A DNA stretch of 64,000 nucleotides. Source: SAR324 cluster bacterium. Lineage in GTDB: Bacteria > SAR324 > NAC60-12. The stretch covers positions 1-64,000 of the forward strand of contig JANQJU010000007.1 in NCBI GenBank assembly GCA_028281495.1. The letters are read 5' to 3'. Positions within the stretch are counted from its first letter, which is position 1. Each line of letters starts with the position of its first letter. This document shows, in pieces, positions 47,080-55,029 of this stretch. Under the pieces are notes generated by a model, which had not been told where the DNA came from, ran no database searches, and was given only the letters and a program-made list of their open reading frames with translations. The translations under genes were made by a program, and so were the position numbers.

Positions 47080-50000
47080 TTAAGCCGCTTGTTTATTGAG
47101 AATACTTGCTAAATCTAAAATCAGACTGATCCCTCCATCTCCAAGAATCGTACATCCGGCCAAGTGTGGAACATCTCCCAAATAGTTTGGCAATCCTTTC
47201 ACTACCACTTGGCGTTCTCCTACGACTTCATCGACAAACAAACATAACCGTCGATCATCATCTTCCACAACGATTAAGATTCCCTCGGTGAGGAGGGTTG
47301 AAGTCGGGACCAGATGGTGCAACTGGTGAAGGCGGACGACTGGAATGAGTTCTTCACGAATTCGGACCAACTCCAAGCCTTCCGTGGTAGTCGTGATATG
47401 TTCTTGCTTTGGCTGCAATGATTCGCGAATTGCTACAATGGGTACCACATAAATGGACTGACCAACTCGGATCAACATTCCTTCAATAATCGCCAAGGTC
47501 AAAGGAATGCGAAGCAAGAACTCTGACCCTTGTCCGGTCACTGAGGACACATCAATTCGGCCTCGGAGTTTTTCAATGTTACGTTTCACAACATCCATTC
47601 CCACTCCTCTACCGGAAAGGTCAGTGACTTTTTCAGCAGTTGAGAAACCAGGAGCAAAAATCAATTTCCAAACTTCCGAATCGGGTGGATCGGCATCAGG
47701 TTCTACTAATCCTCGTTCTTTAGCACGACCTAAAATTCTTTCTCGATGCAACCCCCGCCCATCATCTGAAATCAAGATCCAAATTTCGTTTCCTGCATGT
47801 CGTGCTTCGAGCACAATAGTTCCCATTTCCGGTTTACCAGCAGCAGCTCGCTCTTGAGGTGTATCGATACCATGATCGACGGCATTGCGAACAATATGGA
47901 GCAAGGGGTCTGCAATTTGTTCAACAACTGTCCGATCCACTTCTGTTTCTTCTCCAACCAGTTGCAATTCGACATTTTTTCCTACTTTCTTGGAAACATC
48001 GTGGACTACGCGCACCATCTTACGGAAAGTCCCTGAGATGGGAAGCATTCGCATGGACATGGCCACTTCTTGAAGATCACGTACATTTTTATTGAGTTGT
48101 CGGGCTGCCTTAACGAATCGTTCTAAATTCAAATCATGCAAATCTGGATTGTTGGTAACCATGGCCTCAGAAATTACCAACTCCCCCACGAGATTAATCA
48201 GTAGATCCACTTTATCTAGGCTCACTCGGATGTCTTGCCGTTTGGGTGGAGCCGCTTGCGTATTTGTATTTTGTTTCGCTACGGGCGCAGGAGCCGCTTT
48301 TTCTTTTGCAGGTTTGGCGGCAGTTTCTTTTGGAGCTGCTGGAGCAGGATTGGCTTTAGGGGTGGCAACCACAGGTGGAGCTGCTGGAGCAGGGGTGGCA
48401 ACCACAGGTTTGGGTGGAGGTGGTGGCTCGGGCGCTTTGGGTGTTGGAGTTGGAACAGCCATTTGTGGGCGTGGTGGTGGCTCGGGTGTTTTGGGAGTAG
48501 GAGGTGGAGCTGGAGTAGCCACCCGAGGCTCTACTAAGGGGGGTTCGGGTGCTGAAACAGGATCGGGAGTCGATGGCTCAGAAAAGCTCCCTTCTTCCCA
48601 TTGAGTTAGTTTGTTTAAAATCGCTTCGTAGTCTGGCAGTAAAAGTTTCTTTTTCTCAGCAAGCGATGCAATTCCATGACGTAAACAATCAATCGTCTGA
48701 AGTAAGACTTGGACTGCGTTTTCAGCAATTTCTAGATTTCCAGACCGCATTTGTTCAAGTATAGCTTCTGCTTTGTGGCTCAACGATTCGACGGGAGCGA
48801 GTCCTAAAAAACCAGAATTGCCTTTTAATGTATGCACATTCCGAAATGCTGTTTCGATGAATTCATTTGATTCCACTTCATCAGATAATTTCGCTAGTAC
48901 TAACAAGGCCCCTTCTGTTCCCTCCAATTGCTCTTCAGCTTCCTGAATAAAGCTTTGTACCATCTCAGGAGTCAGCAATAGATCAGAAAGATCTACTTCA
49001 AAAGCTTGAGTGGATTTTTCGACTTCTTCTGAACTCACTTGTGATGCTTGTGATTCTTCTCCAGGAGGTGGACTAGCAGTAGTGACTTCTTGTTGGGCCG
49101 CTGAAACTGTTGGTTCTGGTTGTGGTTCTGGGGCACTTGGTTCTGGTGCGGCTTCAACTACTGAGGGGGCTGGTTCTGAAAATTGCGGAATGGGTTGCCC
49201 TTCCGATAAAGCGGTAAGCTGTGCTAATACATTGCTGTATCCGGGGAGCTCCAATCGTTGTTTACTGGAGACAGATTGGATACCGTGCCGCAAAGTGTCA
49301 ATGACCTTTAACAGAATGGGAATTCCTGAATCTCGGATTGTGGTATTATTTTCTTTCAGTTGCTCTAGTACATTTTCTGCCTTATGACTCAAGGTTTCTA
49401 CTTGGGTTAGGCCCAGAAAGCTGGAATTACCTTTGAGTGTGTGCATGTTACGGAAGGCAGTTTCAATAAACTCTTTTGTGTCCACTTCTCCTGGAATTTT
49501 GTCGAGTACAAGCAAAGCTCCTTCTGTGGATTCCAACTGTTCGTCAGCTTCCTGAATAAAGCTATGTAACATTTCTGGGGTTAAGAGAAGTGAGTCGAGA
49601 TCCACCTCAAAAATATCTTCGGGAGCAACAGGTGGTTTCACTTCACTGGCAGGCGAAGGAGATTGTGATACAGCATCCTCCTCTGAGGAAGCGTTGATCG
49701 AAGTGGCAGAAGGTTCTGGCTGCAGAGGCCCTGATGGGGCCGTCCCCACCTCGGATGCTTCAGTAGACGAAATCATGGTTGACTCCATTGTGGGTGAGGG
49801 GGAAGAGAATGTTGTTGGTGGTTTCCCTTCTGCTACAGCTTCAATACTTTCTTCTAGTTCTTGGATCATGGTGCGGGCTGAATCTTCGAAACCTTGGTCG
49901 TGTAACTGCGTTTCCACTTGCTCGAGCATTGAGCGGATGAGGTCACATGTCTTGGTTAGTGAATCCAGGTACTCCACTTGCAAGGTTGTGGGGTCCTTGC

Positions 50001-50238
50001 GAAAAAGTTGAAGCAAATTCTCAGCTGTATGAGTGACCTCTTTAATCGTGTCGAGGTTTAAAAAGCCTGCACCCCCTTTTAACGTGTGAAACAATCGAAA
50101 AACGGTATTGATTGTATCGGTTTTTTCGGACAAATCGTCCGTTTTTCCTAGGTTGATAACCATAGGTTCGACTGTATCCAACATATCCAAACTTTCGGAT
50201 ACGAAGTCGAGTAGCATTTCTTCCTGTTCGGCATCCAT
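47080..50238 (-). CDS. cheA: CheA-type histidine kinase with three Hpt domains
   Basis: The 1052-residue kinase has three Hpt domains with conserved phospho-accepting histidines: His51 (LFHTLKGGAGF), about His266 (NMHTLKGNSSF) and about His469 (NVHTLKGNSGF). The second and third are near-copies. A Pro/Ala-rich linker follows (about 560-690), then the dimerisation domain (VDLLINLVGELVISEAMV), the HATPase (HIVRNAVDHGID, SDDGRGLHR, GRGVGMDVVKRNIE) and a C-terminal CheW domain. No P2 domain is recognised. No MCP or separate CheW is encoded nearby, so the input is unclear. Likely receivers are the CheY-like and PP2C proteins encoded close by. Confidence 0.95.
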   Translation of the reverse strand: MDAEQEEMLLDFVSESLDMLDTVEPMVINLGKTDDLSEKTDTINTVFRLFHTLKGGAGFLNLDTIKEVTHTAENLLQLFRKDPTTLQVEYLDSLTKTCDLIRSMLEQVETQLHDQGFEDSARTMIQELEESIEAVAEGKPPTTFSSPSPTMESTMISSTEASEVGTAPSGPLQPEPSATSINASSEEDAVSQSPSPASEVKPPVAPEDIFEVDLDSLLLTPEMLHSFIQEADEQLESTEGALLVLDKIPGEVDTKEFIETAFRNMHTLKGNSSFLGLTQVETLSHKAENVLEQLKENNTTIRDSGIPILLKVIDTLRHGIQSVSSKQRLELPGYSNVLAQLTALSEGQPIPQFSEPAPSVVEAAPEPSAPEPQPEPTVSAAQQEVTTASPPPGEESQASQVSSEEVEKSTQAFEVDLSDLLLTPEMVQSFIQEAEEQLEGTEGALLVLAKLSDEVESNEFIETAFRNVHTLKGNSGFLGLAPVESLSHKAEAILEQMRSGNLEIAENAVQVLLQTIDCLRHGIASLAEKKKLLLPDYEAILNKLTQWEEGSFSEPSTPDPVSAPEPPLVEPRVATPAPPPTPKTPEPPPRPQMAVPTPTPKAPEPPPPPKPVVATPAPAAPPVVATPKANPAPAAPKETAAKPAKEKAAPAPVAKQNTNTQAAPPKRQDIRVSLDKVDLLINLVGELVISEAMVTNNPDLHDLNLERFVKAARQLNKNVRDLQEVAMSMRMLPISGTFRKMVRVVHDVSKKVGKNVELQLVGEETEVDRTVVEQIADPLLHIVRNAVDHGIDTPQERAAAGKPEMGTIVLEARHAGNEIWILISDDGRGLHRERILGRAKERGLVEPDADPPDSEVWKLIFAPGFSTAEKVTDLSGRGVGMDVVKRNIEKLRGRIDVSSVTGQGSEFLLRIPLTLAIIEGMLIRVGQSIYVVPIVAIRESLQPKQEHITTTTEGLELVRIREELIPVVRLHQLHHLVPTSTLLTEGILIVVEDDDRRLCLFVDEVVGERQVVVKGLPNYLGDVPHLAGCTILGDGGISLILDLASILNKQAA

Positions 50239-50291
50239 AAAATTTCCTAAATGGGATTAGGTGCTGGCTGAAACCAAAAGCACAGAATCTT

Positions 50292-50774
50292 TTATTTGAG
50301 ACGATCCAGCAACGGTTCCATCGCATTTTTCAATTCGGTGGCAATAACTCCTACATCAGAAGCCTGCAATTCAAATACCTCTGGTTGAAAATAGGTATTC
50401 ATGACCGTTAAAATTACGGATACCTGATCCACTTCCTCCTTCACTAAAGCCGATTCCATAATAATCTTTTCTTGAACGAAATCATAAATTTCAGAGCAAA
50501 CGAATTCGAGAATTTTAGGCCCCGAATTTTGTTTTAGGAATCTGATCAGTTCTTGCAAGCGGAATAAAATTTTTTCTAAGCTGAGGCGGTATTTGAGGTG
50601 CCGAGTAGGGGAAGTATCTCCCCAGTTGGTGGGGTCCAAACGAAACCATAGACTTTCCATATCTTGCATTTGGTAGACTAACTCACGGAATAAATAGTCC
50701 CCTAAAGTGTCTTCTTCAGATGTTTTGAAAAAGTAAGCTCCTTTGGCAGTGAAGATCCGTTCGGTGATTTTCAT
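50292..50774 (-). CDS. Hypothetical protein upstream of cheA
   Basis: The 160-residue product is helix-rich and acidic, with LWFRLDPTNWGD near the middle and no signal peptide, cysteine motif or membrane segment. I recognise no family. An AGGA site precedes the ATG. It lies 53 bp upstream of cheA in the same direction and is likely cotranscribed. It could be a scaffold or sensor subunit that replaces the missing receptor, but that is inference. Confidence 0.6.
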   Translation of the reverse strand: MKITERIFTAKGAYFFKTSEEDTLGDYLFRELVYQMQDMESLWFRLDPTNWGDTSPTRHLKYRLSLEKILFRLQELIRFLKQNSGPKILEFVCSEIYDFVQEKIIMESALVKEEVDQVSVILTVMNTYFQPEVFELQASDVGVIATELKNAMEPLLDRLK

Positions 50775-50902
50775 GCATTGTCCTATTTGATAAATGTCGA
50801 AACCCTAAACTTCTTCCCCTTCATAGCAAATCTAATAGTGACCCGCAATGGAACATCTCTCTATCGTGAGAAAGTGTAAACTTGTACTATAGATATAGAG
50901 CC

Positions 50903-51556
50903 TTAAATTTCTAAGCTGATGTATTCATGCTTAGAATCGGACACTCCTTCCATCAACGTTTTGGTAATTTGATTGAAACGCCGCTCTTTGCCGGGTGGTG
51001 GCTGCAAACAAACACCTTCTTCATGATGCCAAAATACAATGTCATTACGGAGAATACGCTTTTGGTTTAGAATCGAAACCATTCCCTGTTCAAACTCAGC
51101 AAATGCCTCGGTTTCGACCCAATCTCCTTCCGTATTTTGGTAAAATAGTTTAGGGGCATTGAGGACTTTTTCGACGGGTACCACGACCATATCCAAAGGA
51201 CGGTCGATAATAATGTAATCGTTCACCACATAGCCCTGAATTTTTTCTGTGCTGTTTTCTGAAACCTGAGCAATGTCTGCCCATCCACGAAGAGTGAGTA
51301 TCCACCGTTTCTCCCAAGCTTGGTCGAACCATTTTCGAACAGTTTGTTCTTGTGGTTCATGTTGAAGCTTCAGTTCCGGAAATAGGTCGCTTAAGGAACA
51401 ATTGAGAACTTCTGCTAACTTTCGCTTTTTCGTGGGGCGAGGAATCTTTTTCTCATTTTCCCAATGACTCACCGATGAAATATCTGATCCTACTTTTTCA
51501 GCCAGTTCTCGGATCGTCCAGCCTAAGGCCTCTCGCCTTTGTCGAATAGTATTCAT
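50903..51556 (-). CDS. XRE-family transcriptional regulator with C-terminal domain
   Basis: The 217-residue protein has an N-terminal HTH_3 domain (about 5-60: REALGWTIRELAEKVGSDIS, then VSHWENEKKIPRPTKKRKL) and a C-terminal domain of unknown type (about 75-217) with WFDQAWEKRWILTLRGWADI. The C-terminal part may sense a ligand or protein signal. The gene is divergent from a small ORF and lies 128 bp upstream of the cheA operon in the same direction, so it could control either. A palindrome lies in its upstream gap. Confidence 0.85.
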   Translation of the reverse strand: MNTIRQRREALGWTIRELAEKVGSDISSVSHWENEKKIPRPTKKRKLAEVLNCSLSDLFPELKLQHEPQEQTVRKWFDQAWEKRWILTLRGWADIAQVSENSTEKIQGYVVNDYIIIDRPLDMVVVPVEKVLNAPKLFYQNTEGDWVETEAFAEFEQGMVSILNQKRILRNDIVFWHHEEGVCLQPPPGKERRFNQITKTLMEGVSDSKHEYISLEI

Positions 51557-51860
51557 TCTTTACTCTCTTTCACTAAGGTTATTGTGCTCCGGGAGAGCCG
51601 ATGCGCAATTTTGTAAAGTTTACATGCAATATAAAAAAATTTTAGAAAAAATACAACAAAAAGACAACGAAGTAACAACATGCGGAGCATTTTTTCCCAT
51701 TCACCATAACCTGTTAATTTTAAAGGGTTTCTTGGTTAGTTCTATGGGCTTTATGTTGGCATGATTTTTGATTGAAATGAAAACATAGTTTATCAAATCT
51801 ATCCAACATTTTAATATTGTTTTACCAAATGGTCTAAATTTTAGATTCAGAAAGGAAAGT
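51557..51860. other. 304-bp AT-rich divergent intergenic region
   Basis: The gap lies between the XRE regulator gene and a small plus-strand gene and should hold both promoters. It is AT-rich and has a palindrome, listed separately. A sequence TGGCATGATTTTTGA (51757-51771) resembles a sigma-54 site but has GA where GC is required at -12. I see no gene in it. Confidence 0.4.
51612..51624. promoter_or_regulatory. 13-bp perfect palindrome, candidate XRE operator
   Basis: TGTAAA-G-TTTACA is a perfect inverted repeat 56 bp upstream of the XRE start codon, a good location for autoregulation. A partial match, TGTAAAC, occurs at 50875-50881, upstream of the 160-residue ORF and cheA, so both units could share control. 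The binding protein is inferred, not shown. Confidence 0.4.
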
Positions 51861-52202
51861 ATGGGTTGGTTCAGTAAAACGCAACAAACTGAAGAAGCTG
51901 GACAAGAACGGGCTATCATTTACCTGCCACCAGAAGCACTTCAATATGTTTATGTAATGCCAGCAGAAGAGTTCGAAAATTTTCAAAATTCGCCGGAGTT
52001 TGTTCCAGGGGGGCAATTGATGGAAGTGTGCCGCCAATATGGCTATAGCTTGAGGAAAGTGGCTGATTTGCGTGACGAAACCATTACGTTCCGCCAAGCA
52101 GATCGAGGAGCGTCCGACAACTCAGCAGCCTTTGCGGCACAGACCGCCGAGCCAATCTCCGCTTCCTCTGATGCGGCGGGTTTGGAACTTGAGCTTGTAT
52201 AA
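51861..52202 (+). CDS. Hypothetical small protein, divergent from the XRE gene
   Basis: The 113-residue product has an N-terminal polar stretch, a central region IIYLPPEALQYVYVMPAEEFE followed by GGQLMEVCRQYGYSLRKV, and an Ala/Ser-rich tail. No signal peptide or membrane helix is evident, and I recognise no family. An AAAGGAAAG site precedes the ATG. It is convergent with clpB across five bases. Confidence 0.5.
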   Translation: MGWFSKTQQTEEAGQERAIIYLPPEALQYVYVMPAEEFENFQNSPEFVPGGQLMEVCRQYGYSLRKVADLRDETITFRQADRGASDNSAAFAAQTAEPISASSDAAGLELELV

Positions 52203-52207
52203 AGAGG

Positions 52208-54805
52208 TTATGGAATGGGGTGGAAGGAGATATGTCCTTCTTTCCATTCTGCGATAAGCTTCTGACCAGATCGCACCTCACCTTTCAACAACGAACGGCT
52301 GAGAGGGGTTTCCAATTCCTTTTGGATAACTCGTTTTAAAGGGCGTGCCCCATAGACCGGATCATACCCTAAATCAGCAAGTGCTTCAGCAGCTTGTTCA
52401 GAAAGCGTGAGCTGAATTTGTCGATCATTCAAACGCCGTTGTAAATTTTCCAATTGGATTTTTACAATCGATTTGATCTGCTCTCGCTTTAATGGGTGAA
52501 ATACAACAATATCGTCAGGGCGATTCAGAAATTCTGGTCGAAAATGTTGACGCAACTCTTTTTCAACGGTTTGGCGCATTTGGGCAAAATCGGCACCTTG
52601 GGCACTTTGATCTAGTAATAAATGACTCCCCACGTTGGATGTCATTAAAATTAAGGTATTTTTGAAATCCACCTTATGCCCGTGCGAGTCTGTCAACCTC
52701 CCTTCATCTAGGAGTTGAAGCAATAGATTAAACACATCGTAGTGAGCCTTTTCGATTTCATCAAAAAGAATCACACTGTAAGGGCGTCTTCTCACTGCTT
52801 CTGTGAGTTGCCCACCTTCGTCATATCCTACATAACCAGGGGGAGCCCCGATAAGTCGAGCGACCGCATGGCGTTCCATGTATTCCGACATATCGATCCG
52901 AATCATATTTTGCTCGTCATCAAATAAAAATTCTGCCAACGCTCTAGCAAGTTCTGTTTTGCCAACACCGGTTGGTCCTAAAAAAATGAAACTTCCAATG
53001 GGACGATTGGGGTCTTTAATACCTGCCCGTGCCCTAAGGACAGAATCGGAAACCGCTTCGATTGCCTGATTTTGTCCCACGACTCTTCGATGTAAATGTT
53101 CGGGAAGATGGAGAAGTTTTTCGGACTCACTTTCCAGCATTTTTTGTATTGGAATACCAGTCCAACGGGAAACGACTTCAGCGATGTCTTCGTCACTCAC
53201 CTCTTGCCTTAAAAGCCGAGCCCGGCTTCCATCCAAGCTTTCTTCGGTTTGTAGCGCTTTCAGTCGATTTTCCAATTCAGGCAATTCTCCATATTCCAAC
53301 TTGGCCGCTTTTTCGAGATCGTAGTTTCGTTTCGCTTTTTCAATTTCCAAACGAATGTCTTCAATATTTTTCTTCACATCATTCAGTTGTTGAATTCCTC
53401 CCTTCTCGCGGTCCCATTGTAGGGTCAGATCGTCCATTTTTCCTTTCAACTGGACCAATTCTTTGGACAGTTTGTCGAGTCGAGTTTGGGAGGCTGGATC
53501 GGTCTCTTTTTTCAGTGCTTCTTTTTCGATCTCTAGCTGCAAAATGCGTCGAGCGATTTCATCCATTTCTTGAGGCATGGAATTCATTTCTACACGAAGC
53601 TTGGCAGCAGATTCATCAACCAAGTCAATTGCTTTGTCAGGCAAAAAACGATCTGAGATATATCGATGTGATAAGGTTGCGGCAGCAATCAAAGCGTTGT
53701 CTTTGATACGAACCCCATGGTGGATTTCGTAACGTTCTTTTAAACCGCGTAGAATTGAGATTGTATCGGCAACATCAGGTTGCAGCACCATCACCTGTTG
53801 AAACCGACGCTCAAAAGCAGGATCTTTTTCAATGTATTGTCGATATTCATCTAAGGTAGTGGCACCGATACAGTGCAATTCACCGCGAGCCAACATTGGT
53901 TTAAGAAGATTACCAGCATCCATGGAACCTTCTGCCTTTCCAGCGCCAACTACCGTGTGCAGCTCATCAATAAACATCACGATGTTGCCATCTGACTCTT
54001 GAACTTCTTGCAATACTGCCTTCAAACGCTCTTCAAATTCCCCTCGAAATTTTGCGCCAGCAATCAAAGCTCCCATATCCAAGGTAATGATCTGTTTATT
54101 ACGGAGGCTTGCAGGAATATCCCCACGAGCAATACGTTGCGCTAGTCCCTCAACGATAGCGGTTTTTCCGACTCCTGGTTCACCAATCAAAACAGGGTTA
54201 TTCTTTGTACGGCGTGAAAGCACTTGAATCACTCGGCGGATTTCTTCGTCACGTCCAATGACAGGATCCAATCTTCCCTGATGAGCCATCTTTGTTAAAT
54301 CTCGTCCATAACGCTCTAAGGCTTGATAGGTTGCTTCTGGATTGGTCGACGTCACTCGCTGGCTGCCTCGAACTTCCTTCAAGACGGACATGACACGTTC
54401 GCGAGTGATTCCCCGTTTGGCCAAGAATTCTCCAGCAGGTTCTCTTTTGCCTTCTGAAGCTAGCGTGATCAATAAATGCTCCACACTGACATAATCATCA
54501 TTCAGTGCTTTTGCTTCGTCTTCTGCTTTTACTAAGGCGTGATTAAGTCCTCCGCTAATATAGGTCTGACGGCTTCCCCCAGAAATGCTAGGCAACTTGG
54601 ATAAGGATGTTTCTAGGTCTTGTTGTACTATCGTCATAGTAGGGTCTATTTTTTCTAACAAGCGTGGCACCAATCCCTCTTTTTGATCCACGAGAGCATA
54701 CAACAAGTGCAGTGTATTCACTTCTGAGTGTTGACGCCTTATTGCTGCCGCTTGCATGGCCTCAATTGCAGCCTGGGCCTTTTCAGTCAGTTTTTGTGGA
54801 TTCAT
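52208..54805 (-). CDS. clpB: ATP-dependent disaggregase ClpB
   Basis: ClpB resolubilises aggregated proteins with DnaK. The 865 residues from the ATG comprise the N domain ([17 protein letters not shown]), NBD1 with Walker [10 protein letters not shown], the coiled-coil middle domain (about 400-525) and NBD2 with [10 protein letters not shown] and FDEIEKAH. A longer in-frame leader (start at 54859) lacks a ribosome site, whereas a GGAGG lies before the chosen ATG. Its promoter carries a perfect CIRCE operator, so it is probably HrcA-repressed and heat-induced. Confidence 0.97.
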   Translation of the reverse strand: MNPQKLTEKAQAAIEAMQAAAIRRQHSEVNTLHLLYALVDQKEGLVPRLLEKIDPTMTIVQQDLETSLSKLPSISGGSRQTYISGGLNHALVKAEDEAKALNDDYVSVEHLLITLASEGKREPAGEFLAKRGITRERVMSVLKEVRGSQRVTSTNPEATYQALERYGRDLTKMAHQGRLDPVIGRDEEIRRVIQVLSRRTKNNPVLIGEPGVGKTAIVEGLAQRIARGDIPASLRNKQIITLDMGALIAGAKFRGEFEERLKAVLQEVQESDGNIVMFIDELHTVVGAGKAEGSMDAGNLLKPMLARGELHCIGATTLDEYRQYIEKDPAFERRFQQVMVLQPDVADTISILRGLKERYEIHHGVRIKDNALIAAATLSHRYISDRFLPDKAIDLVDESAAKLRVEMNSMPQEMDEIARRILQLEIEKEALKKETDPASQTRLDKLSKELVQLKGKMDDLTLQWDREKGGIQQLNDVKKNIEDIRLEIEKAKRNYDLEKAAKLEYGELPELENRLKALQTEESLDGSRARLLRQEVSDEDIAEVVSRWTGIPIQKMLESESEKLLHLPEHLHRRVVGQNQAIEAVSDSVLRARAGIKDPNRPIGSFIFLGPTGVGKTELARALAEFLFDDEQNMIRIDMSEYMERHAVARLIGAPPGYVGYDEGGQLTEAVRRRPYSVILFDEIEKAHYDVFNLLLQLLDEGRLTDSHGHKVDFKNTLILMTSNVGSHLLLDQSAQGADFAQMRQTVEKELRQHFRPEFLNRPDDIVVFHPLKREQIKSIVKIQLENLQRRLNDRQIQLTLSEQAAEALADLGYDPVYGARPLKRVIQKELETPLSRSLLKGEVRSGQKLIAEWKEGHISFHPIP

Positions 54806-54862
54806 GATGGGGTCCTCCAGTTCTGTTCGATTTGTACTAGTATGATTATGATATATCATCGT

Positions 54863-54896
54863 AAGAAGGCTGCCATTGGATAAGATGGGGCTTCTT
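54863..54896 (-). other. Hairpin in the clpB leader
   Basis: On the plus strand AAGAAG (54863-54868) pairs with CTTCTT (54891-54896), so the clpB transcript has a stem-loop in its leader about 60-90 nt before the start codon. Its role is unknown; it might modulate translation with temperature, which is inference. Confidence 0.3.
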
Positions 54897-54928
54897 CGAC
54901 TTATAAGTGCAGTTATTTGATTAAATTG

Positions 54929-54955
54929 TTAGCACTCACTTTAGTAGAGTGCTAA
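54929..54955 (-). promoter_or_regulatory. CIRCE operator of clpB
   Basis: TTAGCACTC-N9-GAGTGCTAA is a perfect CIRCE element, the binding site of the HrcA heat-shock repressor. It overlaps the -10 region of the clpB promoter and lies about 125 bp upstream of the ATG. The neighbouring gene on the other side is transcribed in the same direction and ends here, so clpB is the only target. Confidence 0.95.
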
Positions 54956-54966
54956 CAAGGTGTCAA
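54938..54966 (-). promoter_or_regulatory. Sigma-70-type promoter of clpB
   Basis: On the minus strand TTGACA (revcomp 54961-54966), a perfect -35, is followed after 17 bp by TAAAGT (revcomp 54938-54943), four of six -10 matches. The CIRCE operator covers the spacer and -10, which explains repression. Transcription would start near 54930. Confidence 0.75.
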
Positions 54967-55029
54967 TAATATTTTTAAACCTTTTTGTACATACCTATTA
55001 TGAAATTTGAGAGATCCCGCTTCACATTA

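Noticed and set aside
48092..48604. 170-residue Gly/Ala-rich ORF on the plus strand
   Set aside because: It is the antisense of the Pro/Ala-rich linker of cheA; composition follows from that linker, and no ribosome site fits.
51757..51771. Sigma-54 promoter TGGCAT...TTGA
   Set aside because: The -12 element has GA instead of the essential GC, so I mention it only as a weak resemblance.
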